Source of the DNA: Scleromatobacter sp039920745 | Lineage (GTDB): Bacteria > Pseudomonadota > Gammaproteobacteria > Burkholderiales > Burkholderiaceae_C | Direction of reading: 5' to 3' | Assembly (NCBI GenBank): GCA_039920745.1 | Contig: JBDSDD010000019.1 | Coordinates: 57,299 to 121,298, forward strand | DNA length: 64,000 nucleotides | Part shown: positions 51,429 through 60,524 of the stretch, piece after piece | Position numbering within the stretch: the first letter of the stretch is position 1 | Layout: each line of letters begins with the position of its first letter | The notes under the pieces: model-generated | Told to the model about the DNA's origin: nothing | The model's database searches: none | Seen by the model: only the letters and a program-made list of their open reading frames with translations | Translations under genes and position numbers: made by a program

Positions 51429-52388
51429 ATGACCCGTCCGACCCTGATCCTTCTCGCCGCGGCGTTCTTTGCCGCCACCGCCCTTGCCGGCGAACCCGCG
51501 CCGGTGAAGCTGGCGTCCGCCACGCGCACCCCGCAGGCGTTGCAGGCCGACGAGGTGTTCTGGCGCACGCTGCACGCGGGCGACTACGCACACATCGACG
51601 CCGCCCTGCAGGCGAGCACCGCCGCGTACCTGGCCGACCCGGGCGACGCTCTGACCGCGGCCCATGTCGGCTGGTTGCACATCTGGCGCCTGGCCGAGAA
51701 CGGCCGCGCCGAGCGGCACGTGCCCACGATCACTGACGACGCGATCCTGGCGCGCCGCTATTTCGAGGAGGCGGTCGCGCTCAAGCCCGACGATGCCCGC
51801 TTCCAGGGCTTCCTGGCGTCCGCCCAATTGGCCGAAGGCGCGATCCATCGCGATCCGGCGCTGATGCGGCGCGGCGAGTCGACGATGGCGGCTGCCGTGC
51901 GGGCCTGGCCGGAATTCAACCTGTTCACCGCCGGCTATGTGGCGAGCACCGCGGCGTCCGATTCGCGCGCGTTCCGCGCAGGCCTCGAGCAGCAGTGGCG
52001 CAACATGGAGGCCTGCCTGGACACGCCGGTCGACCGCGCGAACCCGGACATCGCACGCCATCGCGGCCACGCCGCGCCGAGTGCCGAAAAGCTGCGCGCC
52101 TGCGGCAACACCGAGGCCGTGCCGCACAACGTCGAGGGGTTCTACCTGAACTTCGGCGACATGCTGGTGAAGGCCGGCGATTGGCAGACCGCGCGCAAGG
52201 TCTACGCGAACGCGATGGCCGCCCCCGACTACGCCACGTGGCCCTTCGCCGCAGTGCTGCAGGAGCGCATCGCCCATGCCCCGGACAACGTGACGCTGTT
52301 CAACGGCCCCTCCGCCGGTCGCGGCAAGCCCGGGCCGCAGGTGATGGCCAATTCGAACGCCGCCTGCATGGCCTGCCACCAGCAATAG
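51429..52388 (+). CDS. secreted protein with C-terminal CxxCH motif
   Basis: This 319-residue protein has a signal peptide ending at ALAGE. The body is helical with repeat-like segments (AYLADPGDALTAAHVGWLHI; EEAVALKPDDARFQGFLASA) that resemble TPR-like helical pairs. Residues 313-317 are CMACH, a c-type haem attachment motif, three residues from the end. A single haem on a helical scaffold would suggest electron transfer or sensing in the periplasm. No axial Met ligand can be assigned. I do not recognise the family. GAAGGCG precedes the start. Confidence 0.65.
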   Translation: MTRPTLILLAAAFFAATALAGEPAPVKLASATRTPQALQADEVFWRTLHAGDYAHIDAALQASTAAYLADPGDALTAAHVGWLHIWRLAENGRAERHVPTITDDAILARRYFEEAVALKPDDARFQGFLASAQLAEGAIHRDPALMRRGESTMAAAVRAWPEFNLFTAGYVASTAASDSRAFRAGLEQQWRNMEACLDTPVDRANPDIARHRGHAAPSAEKLRACGNTEAVPHNVEGFYLNFGDMLVKAGDWQTARKVYANAMAAPDYATWPFAAVLQERIAHAPDNVTLFNGPSAGRGKPGPQVMANSNAACMACHQQ

Positions 52389-52517
52389 AGGGGCGGCGCC
52401 GTCGCGCTCGGCCGTTGCCCGGTACCGAACGACGTGGCTGCGCTCGTTGCGCTCTGATGGCGGCCTTGAGGGCGGGGCGCCAATGTCTGAGCCCTTGGGC
52501 TGTGCGGCGAATGCGCG

Positions 52518-54059
52518 CTACAGCTCGAACGCGCTCACCAGGGCCGTCAACCGATGCGTCTGATCGCGGAGCGATTCCGCGGCGGCGGCGGCCTCCTCGA
52601 CCAGCGCGGCGTTCTGCTGCGTGGTGCGATCGATGTCGGCGATCGCCACGTTGACCTGGTCGATGCCGGTGGTCTGCTCACGACTGGCAGCGGTGATCTC
52701 GGCGATGATGTCGGCCACCTTCTGCACCGAGAGCTGCGCGCCGCTCATGGTGTTGCCTGCCCTGTCGACCAGGTCGGATCCGGTCTGGGTGCATTCGAGC
52801 GCCGAGCGGATCAGCGCGTCGATCTCCTTGGCGGCCTGGGTCGAGCGTTGCGACAGCGAGCGTACTTCGGCAGCCACGACGGCGAAGCCGCGTCCATGCT
52901 CGCCGGCGCGCGCCGCCTCGACCGCGGCATTCAAGGCCAGGATGTTGGTCTGGAAGGCGATGCCGTTGATGACCGAGGTGATCTCGCCGATCTTGCGCGA
53001 ATGCTCGTTGATGGTCCGCATCGTCCCCACCACCTGGCTCACCACCGCGTGGCCCTCGTCGACCTGCTTGGCCGCGCCTTGCGACAGCTCCTGCGCGTGC
53101 GCGGCGTTCTGCGCGTTCAGCTTGACGGTGGATGTCAGTTGCTCGACGCTCGCGGCGGTCTGTTGCAGCGCGCTCGCCTGCGATTCCGTGCGCGAGGACA
53201 GGTCGGAGTTGCCTTGCGCGATCTCGCCAGAAGCGCCCTCGATGGCATGGGCGCCGCTGCGCACTTCGCTGACCATGCGCGACAAGCTGTCGCGCATGAC
53301 CATCAGCGCCTTGAGCAGCGCGGTCGCCTCATCCTTGCCACTGATGGCGATGGACGAGGCCAGGTCGCCGCGGGCGACGCGGGCCGCCGCTTCGACGGCA
53401 GACTGCAAAGGCGCGGTGATGCTGATGGTCAGACGCCAGGCCAGCAGCGCGACCAGGGTCAGCACGACGGCCCCGGCGGCGCAGATCGTGATCTCGGTAC
53501 CGCGGTTGACCGCATTGGCCCGCTCGGTGGCCGCCCCGGTCTCCGCGTTCTGGATCGCGATGAAACGGGTCAGCTCCGTGTTGGCCTGCTTGAGCAGCGG
53601 ATCGATCTTGCCGGTGATGACCTTGCCCGCCTGCTCGGTGTTGAACTGCGAGGCCAGGTCAACCGCTTCCTTGAAGTGGTCCTCCATCTTCGCGTCGATC
53701 TCGCCCAGTCGTTTGAACAGGGCCTGCTCATCGGCCGTCACAGCCGTCGCTTCGAGCTTGATACGGCTGGCAACGAAGCGGGCGCGTTCCGCCTTGGCTT
53801 CTTCCTCGTCGCGCTGGACCGCGTCGACCTCCGTCTGCAGGCCCATGTTGCGTACGGCGATCGCGCTGGTCAGCAGCGCGTTGCGCATCTCGGCCGCCTG
53901 CTCCTGCTCCGCCGAGGCCTTGGCCAGCGTGTGCAGGAGCGCCGTGCGGCTGGCTGCGTTGCTCAGCATCGAGCCGACGAGCAGCGCGCTTGCCGACAGC
54001 AGGATGGCGGCGAAGCCGGACGCGAGGCGCGTCCCGATGGTGAGGTTGCGCAAGTTCAT
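52518..54059 (-). CDS. methyl-accepting chemotaxis protein
   Basis: This 513-residue chemoreceptor has transmembrane helix 1 at about 12-32, a four-helix-bundle periplasmic domain, transmembrane helix 2 near 193-212, then HAMP and the signalling domain with the hairpin tip EITSVINGIAFQTNILALNA. There is no C-terminal NWETF-type pentapeptide (it ends ALVSAFEL). It lies 13 bp after a secreted Cache-domain protein on the same strand, under a sigma-28 promoter. Confidence 0.93.
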   Translation of the reverse strand: MNLRNLTIGTRLASGFAAILLSASALLVGSMLSNAASRTALLHTLAKASAEQEQAAEMRNALLTSAIAVRNMGLQTEVDAVQRDEEEAKAERARFVASRIKLEATAVTADEQALFKRLGEIDAKMEDHFKEAVDLASQFNTEQAGKVITGKIDPLLKQANTELTRFIAIQNAETGAATERANAVNRGTEITICAAGAVVLTLVALLAWRLTISITAPLQSAVEAAARVARGDLASSIAISGKDEATALLKALMVMRDSLSRMVSEVRSGAHAIEGASGEIAQGNSDLSSRTESQASALQQTAASVEQLTSTVKLNAQNAAHAQELSQGAAKQVDEGHAVVSQVVGTMRTINEHSRKIGEITSVINGIAFQTNILALNAAVEAARAGEHGRGFAVVAAEVRSLSQRSTQAAKEIDALIRSALECTQTGSDLVDRAGNTMSGAQLSVQKVADIIAEITAASREQTTGIDQVNVAIADIDRTTQQNAALVEEAAAAAESLRDQTHRLTALVSAFEL

Positions 54060-54072
54060 GACGGAAGTCGGA

Positions 54073-54543
54073 TCAGCTCTTGTAGATACCGCAGCCCACG
54101 AGCGTATCGCCCACGCGCTCCAGGTACATCGACTTCAGCTCGATCTTCTGCGACACCGGGTTCAGGAACTTGTAGGTGTCGGACCAGCCCTTGCCCTTGT
54201 CCTTGGCCAGGTCGACGAACATCTTGATCAGCGGCTTGCCGTCCGGATCCTTCAGGCCGATCAGTTCCTTGCCGACGAGCTTCGGGTTCGCGCCTTGCGC
54301 CAGGTTCTTGCCGTTGAGGTCGTAGACGATGATGTAGAGATCACCGTTCTTGAACGACTTGCCGTTCGTGAACTCGTCGTAGGACTTCTCGGGACCGTTG
54401 GCCTTGATGTAGGCGACGGCCTTCTTGACCATGGCTTCGGCCTCGGGTGCCGTGCCCTTGTCGGCTGCGTGCGCGGCGCCAGTCAGCGTCGCTGCGAGCA
54501 GCGTTGCCCGCACGAACGACTTGAAAAGGGACATGAGCTTCAT
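54073..54543 (-). CDS. secreted single Cache-domain protein
   Basis: This 156-residue protein has a signal peptide ending at AHAADK. The rest is a single Cache domain (PEKSYDEFTNGKSFKNGDLY; VYDLNGKNLAQGANPKLVGK; VERVGDTLVGCGIYKS-like end) with no membrane anchor. Cache domains bind small ligands such as organic acids. It is transcribed with the chemoreceptor gene that follows, so it may serve as a periplasmic ligand-binding partner. Confidence 0.82.
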   Translation of the reverse strand: MKLMSLFKSFVRATLLAATLTGAAHAADKGTAPEAEAMVKKAVAYIKANGPEKSYDEFTNGKSFKNGDLYIIVYDLNGKNLAQGANPKLVGKELIGLKDPDGKPLIKMFVDLAKDKGKGWSDTYKFLNPVSQKIELKSMYLERVGDTLVGCGIYKS

Positions 54544-54605
54544 CGGGTTTCCTTGCAGGTAGCCGCGCGAGGCGGCGGGGGCGTCCCAAGGGACTGTGCC
54601 CCCGT

Positions 54606-54632
54606 TTATCGACCAACACTGCGCGAAATTGA
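54606..54632 (-). promoter_or_regulatory. sigma-28 (FliA) promoter of the Cache/MCP operon
   Basis: On the minus strand TCAATTTC, 11 bp, GTCGATAA: the -10 matches the FliA consensus at 7/8 and the -35 at 5/8. It lies 63 bp before the Cache gene start. Confidence 0.65.
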
Positions 54633-54767
54633 GTGCAAAAAGTGGCATTTCTCCGGTGGCGGTCCGACCTTCATCGACGTCGAGAACGGTGACGCTGGCG
54701 CTGGCGAGCGCCTGCTGGCCGGGCGAGTCCGCGACTCGCGCCGGAACGGCGCTGGACGCCGCGTCGA

Positions 54768-55991
54768 TCAACGGCCGTGTCGCGAGCTGGTCTGGGGCGA
54801 TGCCGCTGCCTTCTGCGGTACCGGCTCGATGGCCACGCCCTGGTCGACGTACCAGTTGATGCGCGGCGCGTAGATCGGGCCGGTGTCGGCGCCCTGCACG
54901 TAGACCTCCTCGTTCTCGATCACGAAGTGATATTTGCCATGCTTGGCCACGGGATGCCAGGTCTGGACGTAGGTGGCGCTGCTGTTGGCGCGGCGGATCT
55001 GGACGCCCGCCCCGGTGCGGGACCAGGTGAGCGGCCTGTCGATCCGGGGCGAGCCGTCACCCAGGTCGGTGGCCTCGATGCCGGTGTGATCACGGTAGAG
55101 GTCGAAGTCCGTCGTTGCTTCGTACTGGAACAAGCCGTCGAACCATTGGCGGGCGGTGTCGCGCAGGTCGCCGAAGCCCGCGTCGAACGTCGGCTTCACG
55201 GCGGGCGACAGCTCGATCGACGCTGGCGCGCCGTTGACCCATTCCGCGCCGAACCAGGTCTCGCCGCCGGTCTCGTGCTGGTGGTCGATGCGGGTGTAGG
55301 CGCGCTTGAAGCTGCCGAAGTCGATGACCAGCCAGCCGTCCGGCGTCATGTGCGTGGGGAAACGATGTCCGGTGCGTTCGAAGGTGATGTGGTTTCGGCC
55401 GAACGTCGCGACCTGGGCGGACAGGACGGCGAGGTCGCCGTAGGCATCGATCGGATTCTCGGCCAGGCCGGCGATCTGCGCGCCCGGCACGAGGTCGTCC
55501 ATCGACGGCCGCAACGACGCTGCGCGGCGCACCAGGGGAATGCCGGCATCCGTCACCTGGCCGTACGGCGCGACGCGGCCTGGCGTGCAGCCGCCCACGT
55601 CCTCGGTATAGCCGATCGGAACCAGCGCGGACATGCCTTTGTCCGGCGCGCCGGAGACCGTGCGGAAAGCGAGCTGCGTCGTGACGTCGTTCAGCGTCAT
55701 CGCGTTGCCGTTGCAGTCCGCGATCTGGTAGGCGAGCACCAGCGGCTTGTCCAGCGTGAAGACACGCTGGGTGCCATCGTCGACATAGCTGCCATCGAAG
55801 TTGCCGTAGGTCTCGACGAAGTGGGCCCGCAGTGCGGCCGTGTCCCACGTGATCACGTAGGCCAGACCCCAGGTCAGGTCCTGCGAGTAGTAGGTGATCT
55901 TCTGCAGCGGCGACGGCGCGCACTGGGCCGTGGCGGCGCAGGTGAGGAGGGCGGCGGCCACGGTGGCGCGCAAGGCAATCGAGTGTTTCAA
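54768..55991 (-). CDS. unrecognised secreted protein
   Basis: This 407-residue protein has a signal peptide (residues 1-22, ending at AQCAP). The mature part is rich in Asp, Thr and aromatic residues (SPLQKITYYSQDLTWGLAYV; VIDFGSFKRAYTRIDHQHET) with several Cys, and looks like a beta-rich extracellular enzyme or binding protein. I recognise no family. The start is taken as the TTG complementary to 55989-55991 because AGGAAGG lies just upstream and the signal peptide begins there; an ATG at 56096 would add 35 residues. It is divergent from the LytS/LytTR operon and shares its operator-like repeats. Confidence 0.65.
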   Translation of the reverse strand: MKHSIALRATVAAALLTCAATAQCAPSPLQKITYYSQDLTWGLAYVITWDTAALRAHFVETYGNFDGSYVDDGTQRVFTLDKPLVLAYQIADCNGNAMTLNDVTTQLAFRTVSGAPDKGMSALVPIGYTEDVGGCTPGRVAPYGQVTDAGIPLVRRAASLRPSMDDLVPGAQIAGLAENPIDAYGDLAVLSAQVATFGRNHITFERTGHRFPTHMTPDGWLVIDFGSFKRAYTRIDHQHETGGETWFGAEWVNGAPASIELSPAVKPTFDAGFGDLRDTARQWFDGLFQYEATTDFDLYRDHTGIEATDLGDGSPRIDRPLTWSRTGAGVQIRRANSSATYVQTWHPVAKHGKYHFVIENEEVYVQGADTGPIYAPRINWYVDQGVAIEPVPQKAAASPQTSSRHGR

Positions 55992-56419
55992 GATCAGTTC
56001 CTTCCTGGGAGTCGCACCTGTCGGTGCCGGTTTCGCATTCACGAGAAAAAATTCTAGGAAGCGATGGACCCGCAGCGCGGCCGGCCCGGCCCGCATTCGT
56101 CACGGCTCGTCCCGGCGCGGGAGTCGCATGGCCCGAAATGAAGCGGCTCGCGCGCGCGGTGCAGACTTCGCGACGTGATGGGCCACGCTGCTCATCGATG
56201 ACGAGCCGTGACGAATCAGGGACGAGCCGTCGCGGCATGCGTTTTGCGGCTTGCTGGAACTCGCGCAGGGGCGCCCGCTGTTCGCCCCTGGCATGGCCCG
56301 GCACGTCGAAAATTCGGATTGACCCGCTCACGCCGGCCGCCCTGGGTGTCGCACACTGCGTGCACCTCGCCTCGCCAGGGGCGAGCTTGCCTGCGCCCCG
56401 TCACTTCCGAAGACGTCCG
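55992..56419. other. divergent regulatory region, 428 bp
   Basis: No gene is supported on either strand. The region separates the unrecognised secreted protein gene and the LytS-type kinase gene and carries three copies of a GACGAGCCGT-type element (described separately). Confidence 0.6.
56095..56230. promoter_or_regulatory. LytTR/AlgR-like operator cluster
   Basis: ATTCGTCACGGCTCGTC occurs at 56095-56111, and its exact 17-bp reverse complement is at 56200-56216. A third 10-bp core GACGAGCCGT lies at 56221-56230, in direct orientation to the second copy with a 21-bp period. LytTR regulators bind pairs of about 9-10 bp direct repeats spaced by about two helical turns, and the core ACGGCTCGTC resembles the AlgR box ACCGTTCGTC at 8 of 10 positions. 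The cluster lies upstream of the lytTR operon itself. Confidence 0.6.
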
Positions 56420-57490
56420 ATGACCCTCGCCAAGCATCCCCGCCTCGCCTACTTCGGCGCGTGGACCCTCGTCGCGTTGTATTTCACGTGGATGAACATC
56501 CTCGACGCGCCGCTGCGGCCGACGCTCGTCTTCAATGCCGCGCACTTCGGCACGTGGGCGTTGCTGGGGCTGGCGCTGCGTCCGCTGATGCGCAGCGTGC
56601 CGCTGCGCCTGCACTGGCGGCCGTGGCTCTTCCATCTCCTGCTGGGCACGGTGGCCACGCAGCTCGACATCACGATCGGCCACCTGCTCTATTTCGCGCT
56701 CGCCGGCGTCCCCGCGCCGGCGTCGCTGTGGGCGATCATGGTGGTCGCCTTCAAGACGTGCTTCCACCTGGCGCTGGTCACCTACTTCGGGATGCTGGCG
56801 GTCGTGCAGACGATCGACTCGCGCGAGCGCGCCCGTGTCGAGAGCCTGCGTGCGTCGCAGCAGCAGGCCGCGTACGTGCGCGCCCAGCTCGATGCGTTGA
56901 AGCACCAGCTGCAGCCGCATTTCCTGTTCAACACGCTGCACGCGATCGGCTCGCTGATGCACTACGACGTGAGCACCGCCGAGCGCATGCTCAACCGGCT
57001 GAGCGAGCTGCTGCGCATGTCGCTGCAGGAGACGGATCACGACACGATCAGCCTGCGGCGCGAGCTCGACTTCATCGAGGCCTACGTCGAGATCGAGAAG
57101 ATTCGCTTCGAGCAGCGGCTCCTGGTGACCTGGGACGTGCCGTGCGCGCTGCATGCGGCCGAGATCCCGGCGTTCATCCTGCAGCCGCTGGTCGAGAACG
57201 CGATCAAGCACGGCGTGGCTCCGCGCGCGGAGGGCGGTCGCATCGCGATCCGCGCGCTGGCGCTGCGCGGCGAACTCGTACTGGAGGTCGAGGACGACGC
57301 GCCGGCGGCATCCACCGCCGGGCGCGGCTTCGGCATCGGCCTGGCAAACACCCGCTCGCGCCTGCAGACCCTCTACGGCGCGGAACAGCGCTTCGAACTC
57401 CTGCGCACCGTTGCCGGCACGATCGCGCGCATCCGCCTGCCCCTGCCGGTCGCGCCCCCGGCCGCGGCCATCGACAAGCTCGCCGCATGA
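56420..57490 (+). CDS. LytS/YehU-type sensor histidine kinase
   Basis: This is a 356-residue inner-membrane kinase. Four hydrophobic helices lie within residues 10-125, a coiled linker (residues 130-160) follows, and then the His_kinase domain with LKHQLQPHFLFNTLHAIGSL containing the phospho-acceptor His. The ATPase part has LVENAIKHG and GFGIGLANTRSRL. It overlaps the LytTR regulator gene by 4 bp (ATGA), so the two form one two-component system. Confidence 0.92.
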   Translation: MTLAKHPRLAYFGAWTLVALYFTWMNILDAPLRPTLVFNAAHFGTWALLGLALRPLMRSVPLRLHWRPWLFHLLLGTVATQLDITIGHLLYFALAGVPAPASLWAIMVVAFKTCFHLALVTYFGMLAVVQTIDSRERARVESLRASQQQAAYVRAQLDALKHQLQPHFLFNTLHAIGSLMHYDVSTAERMLNRLSELLRMSLQETDHDTISLRRELDFIEAYVEIEKIRFEQRLLVTWDVPCALHAAEIPAFILQPLVENAIKHGVAPRAEGGRIAIRALALRGELVLEVEDDAPAASTAGRGFGIGLANTRSRLQTLYGAEQRFELLRTVAGTIARIRLPLPVAPPAAAIDKLAA

Positions 57491-58311
57491 ACACTGCCCG
57501 CACCAGTTCGACATGGCCCGCCACGCCGCCCTGGGGCGCGCCGCTGCGCACGCTCATCGTCGATGACGAGACGTCCGCGCGCCGGCGCCTGGTCGACCTG
57601 GCCGCGCTGGAACCCGGCATGATCGTCATCGGAGAGTGCAGCGACGGCGCGCAGGCCTGCCGCGAGATCGAGCGCGTCGCGCCCGACCTCGTGCTGCTGG
57701 ACGTCGAGATGCCCGAGCTCGACGGCCTCCAGGTGGTTTCGACCATCGGCCTCGAGCGCATGCCCGCCACGATCTTCGTGACGGCGCACCATCGCTACGC
57801 GGTTCCGGCCTTCGAGGCCGACGCGATGGACTACCTGCTCAAGCCTTTCGACCAGCAACGTTTCGCGCGCGCGATCGCGAAGGTGCGCGCGCGCCTGCAT
57901 GGCGGCGATGGTCCGTCGCGTGCAGCGAGCCTGCGCGCCGCGGTGGCGCAGCTCGCGGCCGCCGCGGAGCCCGTCGATCGGCTCTGGGTGCGTTGCGGGG
58001 ACGCCAAGCAACTCGTGCGCACCGCCGACGTGATGTACCTCAGCGCCGACGGCAACTACGTGCGGGTGCACGCCCGCGACGGCGAGTTCGTCGTTCGCGA
58101 TCGCCTTGCGGGCATGCTCGAAGGGTTGGATCCCGCCGTCTTCCGCCGGGTGCACCGCTCGCACATCGTCAACCTCGACCACGTCAAGAAGCGGCTGCCC
58201 TGGTTCGGCGGCGACGCGCTGCTGATCATGGCCAACGGCAGCCGCCTGACCCAGAGCCGCACGTTCCGTGATGCGCTGAGCGACATCGGCACGCGGCCGC
58301 GTGTCGAATGA
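57487..58311 (+). CDS. LytTR-family response regulator
   Basis: This 274-residue regulator has a receiver domain at residues 20-140 with phospho-acceptor D72 (LVLLDVEMPELDG) and Lys in YLLKPFDQQR. A LytTR DNA-binding domain occupies about 170-265 (YLSADGNYVRVHARDGEFVV; FRRVHRSHIVNLDHVKK). It is translationally coupled to the upstream kinase. Likely targets are the repeats at 56095-56230 and therefore its own operon and the divergent secreted-protein gene. Confidence 0.93.
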   Translation: MNTARTSSTWPATPPWGAPLRTLIVDDETSARRRLVDLAALEPGMIVIGECSDGAQACREIERVAPDLVLLDVEMPELDGLQVVSTIGLERMPATIFVTAHHRYAVPAFEADAMDYLLKPFDQQRFARAIAKVRARLHGGDGPSRAASLRAAVAQLAAAAEPVDRLWVRCGDAKQLVRTADVMYLSADGNYVRVHARDGEFVVRDRLAGMLEGLDPAVFRRVHRSHIVNLDHVKKRLPWFGGDALLIMANGSRLTQSRTFRDALSDIGTRPRVE

Positions 58312-58352
58312 AACCCCGCAACGCCTGCCTGACCAACCTCGAAGGGTCCCCG

Positions 58353-58850
58353 ATGAAACATCTCCGCGTCCTCGCTGCGTTCGCGCTCGCCGCCGCGACC
58401 TGCCTCGCGCCGCTCGCGGCCCATGCCCAATTGCCGGTGCTGGCCGCCACCGACCAGGCCGCGCTGCTCAAGAGTGCCGATCCACAACTGGCCGCCAACA
58501 AGAAGCTGGTCTACGACTTCTGGCGCGAGGTCTTCGAGGCCGGCCACATGGAGTCCGCTGACCGGTACATGGCCGAAAGCTACATCCAGCACAACCCGAA
58601 CGTGCCGACTGGGCGCGCCGCATTCGTCGCGTTCTTCACGCAGTTCGTCAAGCCCAAGGCGATCCAGCCGACCATCCAGGCGCCGGTGGTGACGCTGGTC
58701 GCGGAAGGCGACAGGGTCGTGATCAGCTTCGTGCGCACGCTGGTCGACCCGAAGGATGGGACGAAGAAGTCGACGACCACCTGGTTCGACATGTTCCGCA
58801 TCGAGAACGGCAAGCTCGCCGAGCATTGGGATTGCGCGCCCAAGGAGTGA
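58353..58850 (+). CDS. secreted NTF2-like (SnoaL-type) protein
   Basis: This 165-residue protein has a signal peptide ending at AHAQL and one NTF2-like alpha+beta cone domain (LVYDFWREVFEAGHMESADR; YIQHNPNVPTGRAAFVAFF). SnoaL-like members are cyclases, isomerases or ligand binders; no catalytic assignment is possible here. The ATG at 58353 has GAAGGG upstream. It starts 41 bp after the LytTR gene and may be co-transcribed. Confidence 0.82.
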   Translation: MKHLRVLAAFALAAATCLAPLAAHAQLPVLAATDQAALLKSADPQLAANKKLVYDFWREVFEAGHMESADRYMAESYIQHNPNVPTGRAAFVAFFTQFVKPKAIQPTIQAPVVTLVAEGDRVVISFVRTLVDPKDGTKKSTTTWFDMFRIENGKLAEHWDCAPKE

Positions 58851-58887
58851 CCGCTGCGGCCCCCCTGACCCGCAGGGACACACCCAG

Positions 58888-58908
58888 GCCAGGCCCAGCA
58901 GGCCTGGC
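58888..58908. terminator. hairpin between convergent genes
   Basis: A perfect 8-bp stem (GCCAGGCC / GGCCTGGC) with a 5-nt loop lies between the NTF2-like gene and the convergent MATE gene. Confidence 0.5.
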
Positions 58909-58914
58909 AGCCGC

Positions 58915-60267
58915 TCAGCCCGGATGGCGTTCGCGTACCACCGCGTCCGCGACGCTTCGCAGGCCGACGGCCAGTGCCAGGGATACGGCCACCAGGCCGA
59001 TCACAAGGCCGACCCAGAACCCGTAGACCTGCAGCGGCCCGCTGCCCATCACGCCGTGGTATCCCAGCCAGGTACCCACCGGTACGCCGAGCAGCCAGAA
59101 CGCGCACAGCATCAGCAGCATGGGCAGCAGCGTGACCTTGTAGCCGCGCAGTGCGCCGATCGCGGTGACCTGGGTCGCGTCGAAGAGTTGCCAGAACGCG
59201 GCGAACAGCAGCAGGTTGGCGGCCAGCGCCTGGACCGCGGGGTCGGAACTGTAGACCGCGGCGACCTGGTGACGCGCCAGGATGATCGGGAGCATGCTCA
59301 GCGCGCCGAAGATCAATCCGACGCCCACGCCGCTCCAGGAAACGTGGCGCGCCGCGCGCGCGTCACCCGCTCCCAGCGCGTGCCCGACGCGCACCGTGAT
59401 GGCCGCCGAGATCCCCATCGGGAACATGAAGACCAGCGCGGACGAGTTCAGCGCGATCTGGTGGGCGGCGATCTGCACGTCGCCGAAGCGGCCGACGAGT
59501 ACCGCGATGCTGGAGAACGCGGCGACCTCGGCAAAACCGGCGCCACCCATCGGCAGGCCCAGCTTCAACAACCGCTTCTGCGCCTCCCAGGTGGGCGGGC
59601 GCCAGCCACGCCACAGATACGTCGCCTTGTAGACCTGCGCACGTGCCGTCCACGCCGCGAGCGCCGCGAGGCCGACCCACATGCCGATCCCCGTCGCCCA
59701 GCCGCAGCCCGCGCCGCCCATCGCCGGCAGCCCCAGGTGGCCATAGATCAGCACCCAGTTGAGGAGCGCGTTGACCGCGAGCCCGACGAATGCCAGCGCC
59801 ATGACGGGGCGGGTCTGGTTGATGCTGGACGAATAGAACGCCAGAGACCGGTAGACGAGTGCCGCAGGCAATCCGAACGCGATTCCCCAGAGGAAGACGC
59901 CCGAGCGCTGCGCCAGCGCCGGCTCGATGCGGAACGCCATCAGCAGGTCGGGCGCCCAGGGCACCATCAGCATCGGGATCACGCCGACGATCAACGCCAG
60001 CCAGATCCCTTCCCGCGCGTCCTGCGCCACGGCTTCGTGGTCTCCGGCGCCGAAGTGGTGGGCGATGAGGGGCGACACAGCCTGGACGACGCTCATCAGG
60101 CCGACGAACACCGGGATCCACAGCGCGACGCCGAGTCCCACGACGGCTTGCTCGAACGCGCCGGCATGTCCCGACATCACGGTGTCGAGCAATCCCATCG
60201 CCACCTGCGCGACCTGCGACAGGATGATCGGCACGCCCAGGCGCAGCAGTGCGCGGGCTTCGTGCAT
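58915..60267 (-). CDS. MATE family multidrug efflux pump (NorM type)
   Basis: This 450-residue protein has about 12 hydrophobic helices in two repeats, with LLRLGVPIILSQVAQVAMGL at the start and LGLPMGGAGFAEVAAFSSIA beginning the second half. It extrudes cationic compounds in exchange for H+ or Na+. The start is uncertain: ATG 60267 (MHEARALL) fits the family, while a GTG at 60297 would add ten residues; neither has a good ribosome site. It stands alone. Confidence 0.9.
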   Translation of the reverse strand: MHEARALLRLGVPIILSQVAQVAMGLLDTVMSGHAGAFEQAVVGLGVALWIPVFVGLMSVVQAVSPLIAHHFGAGDHEAVAQDAREGIWLALIVGVIPMLMVPWAPDLLMAFRIEPALAQRSGVFLWGIAFGLPAALVYRSLAFYSSSINQTRPVMALAFVGLAVNALLNWVLIYGHLGLPAMGGAGCGWATGIGMWVGLAALAAWTARAQVYKATYLWRGWRPPTWEAQKRLLKLGLPMGGAGFAEVAAFSSIAVLVGRFGDVQIAAHQIALNSSALVFMFPMGISAAITVRVGHALGAGDARAARHVSWSGVGVGLIFGALSMLPIILARHQVAAVYSSDPAVQALAANLLLFAAFWQLFDATQVTAIGALRGYKVTLLPMLLMLCAFWLLGVPVGTWLGYHGVMGSGPLQVYGFWVGLVIGLVAVSLALAVGLRSVADAVVRERHPG

Positions 60268-60524
60268 GAAGGGCGTGGGCGAGGCAAGGGAGGACACGGG
60301 AACCGTTCGAACGGGCTGCCGGCAGCGGCGCTGCGGGCCGGGCAATTTACCACCCCCGGCGCGTGGGCATCCGGCAGCGCCGGGACGCGGCGACGCGTCG
60401 GTGACCTGCCGTAATCCGCTGCGCAGCCGATTCAGTCAAAATGGGCCCCAATGACCACCAACCGCCTGCGCTGCAAAGCCCACGACCAACCGGCGTCGCC
60501 CACGGCCGGCGGGAGCCCCGCCCA

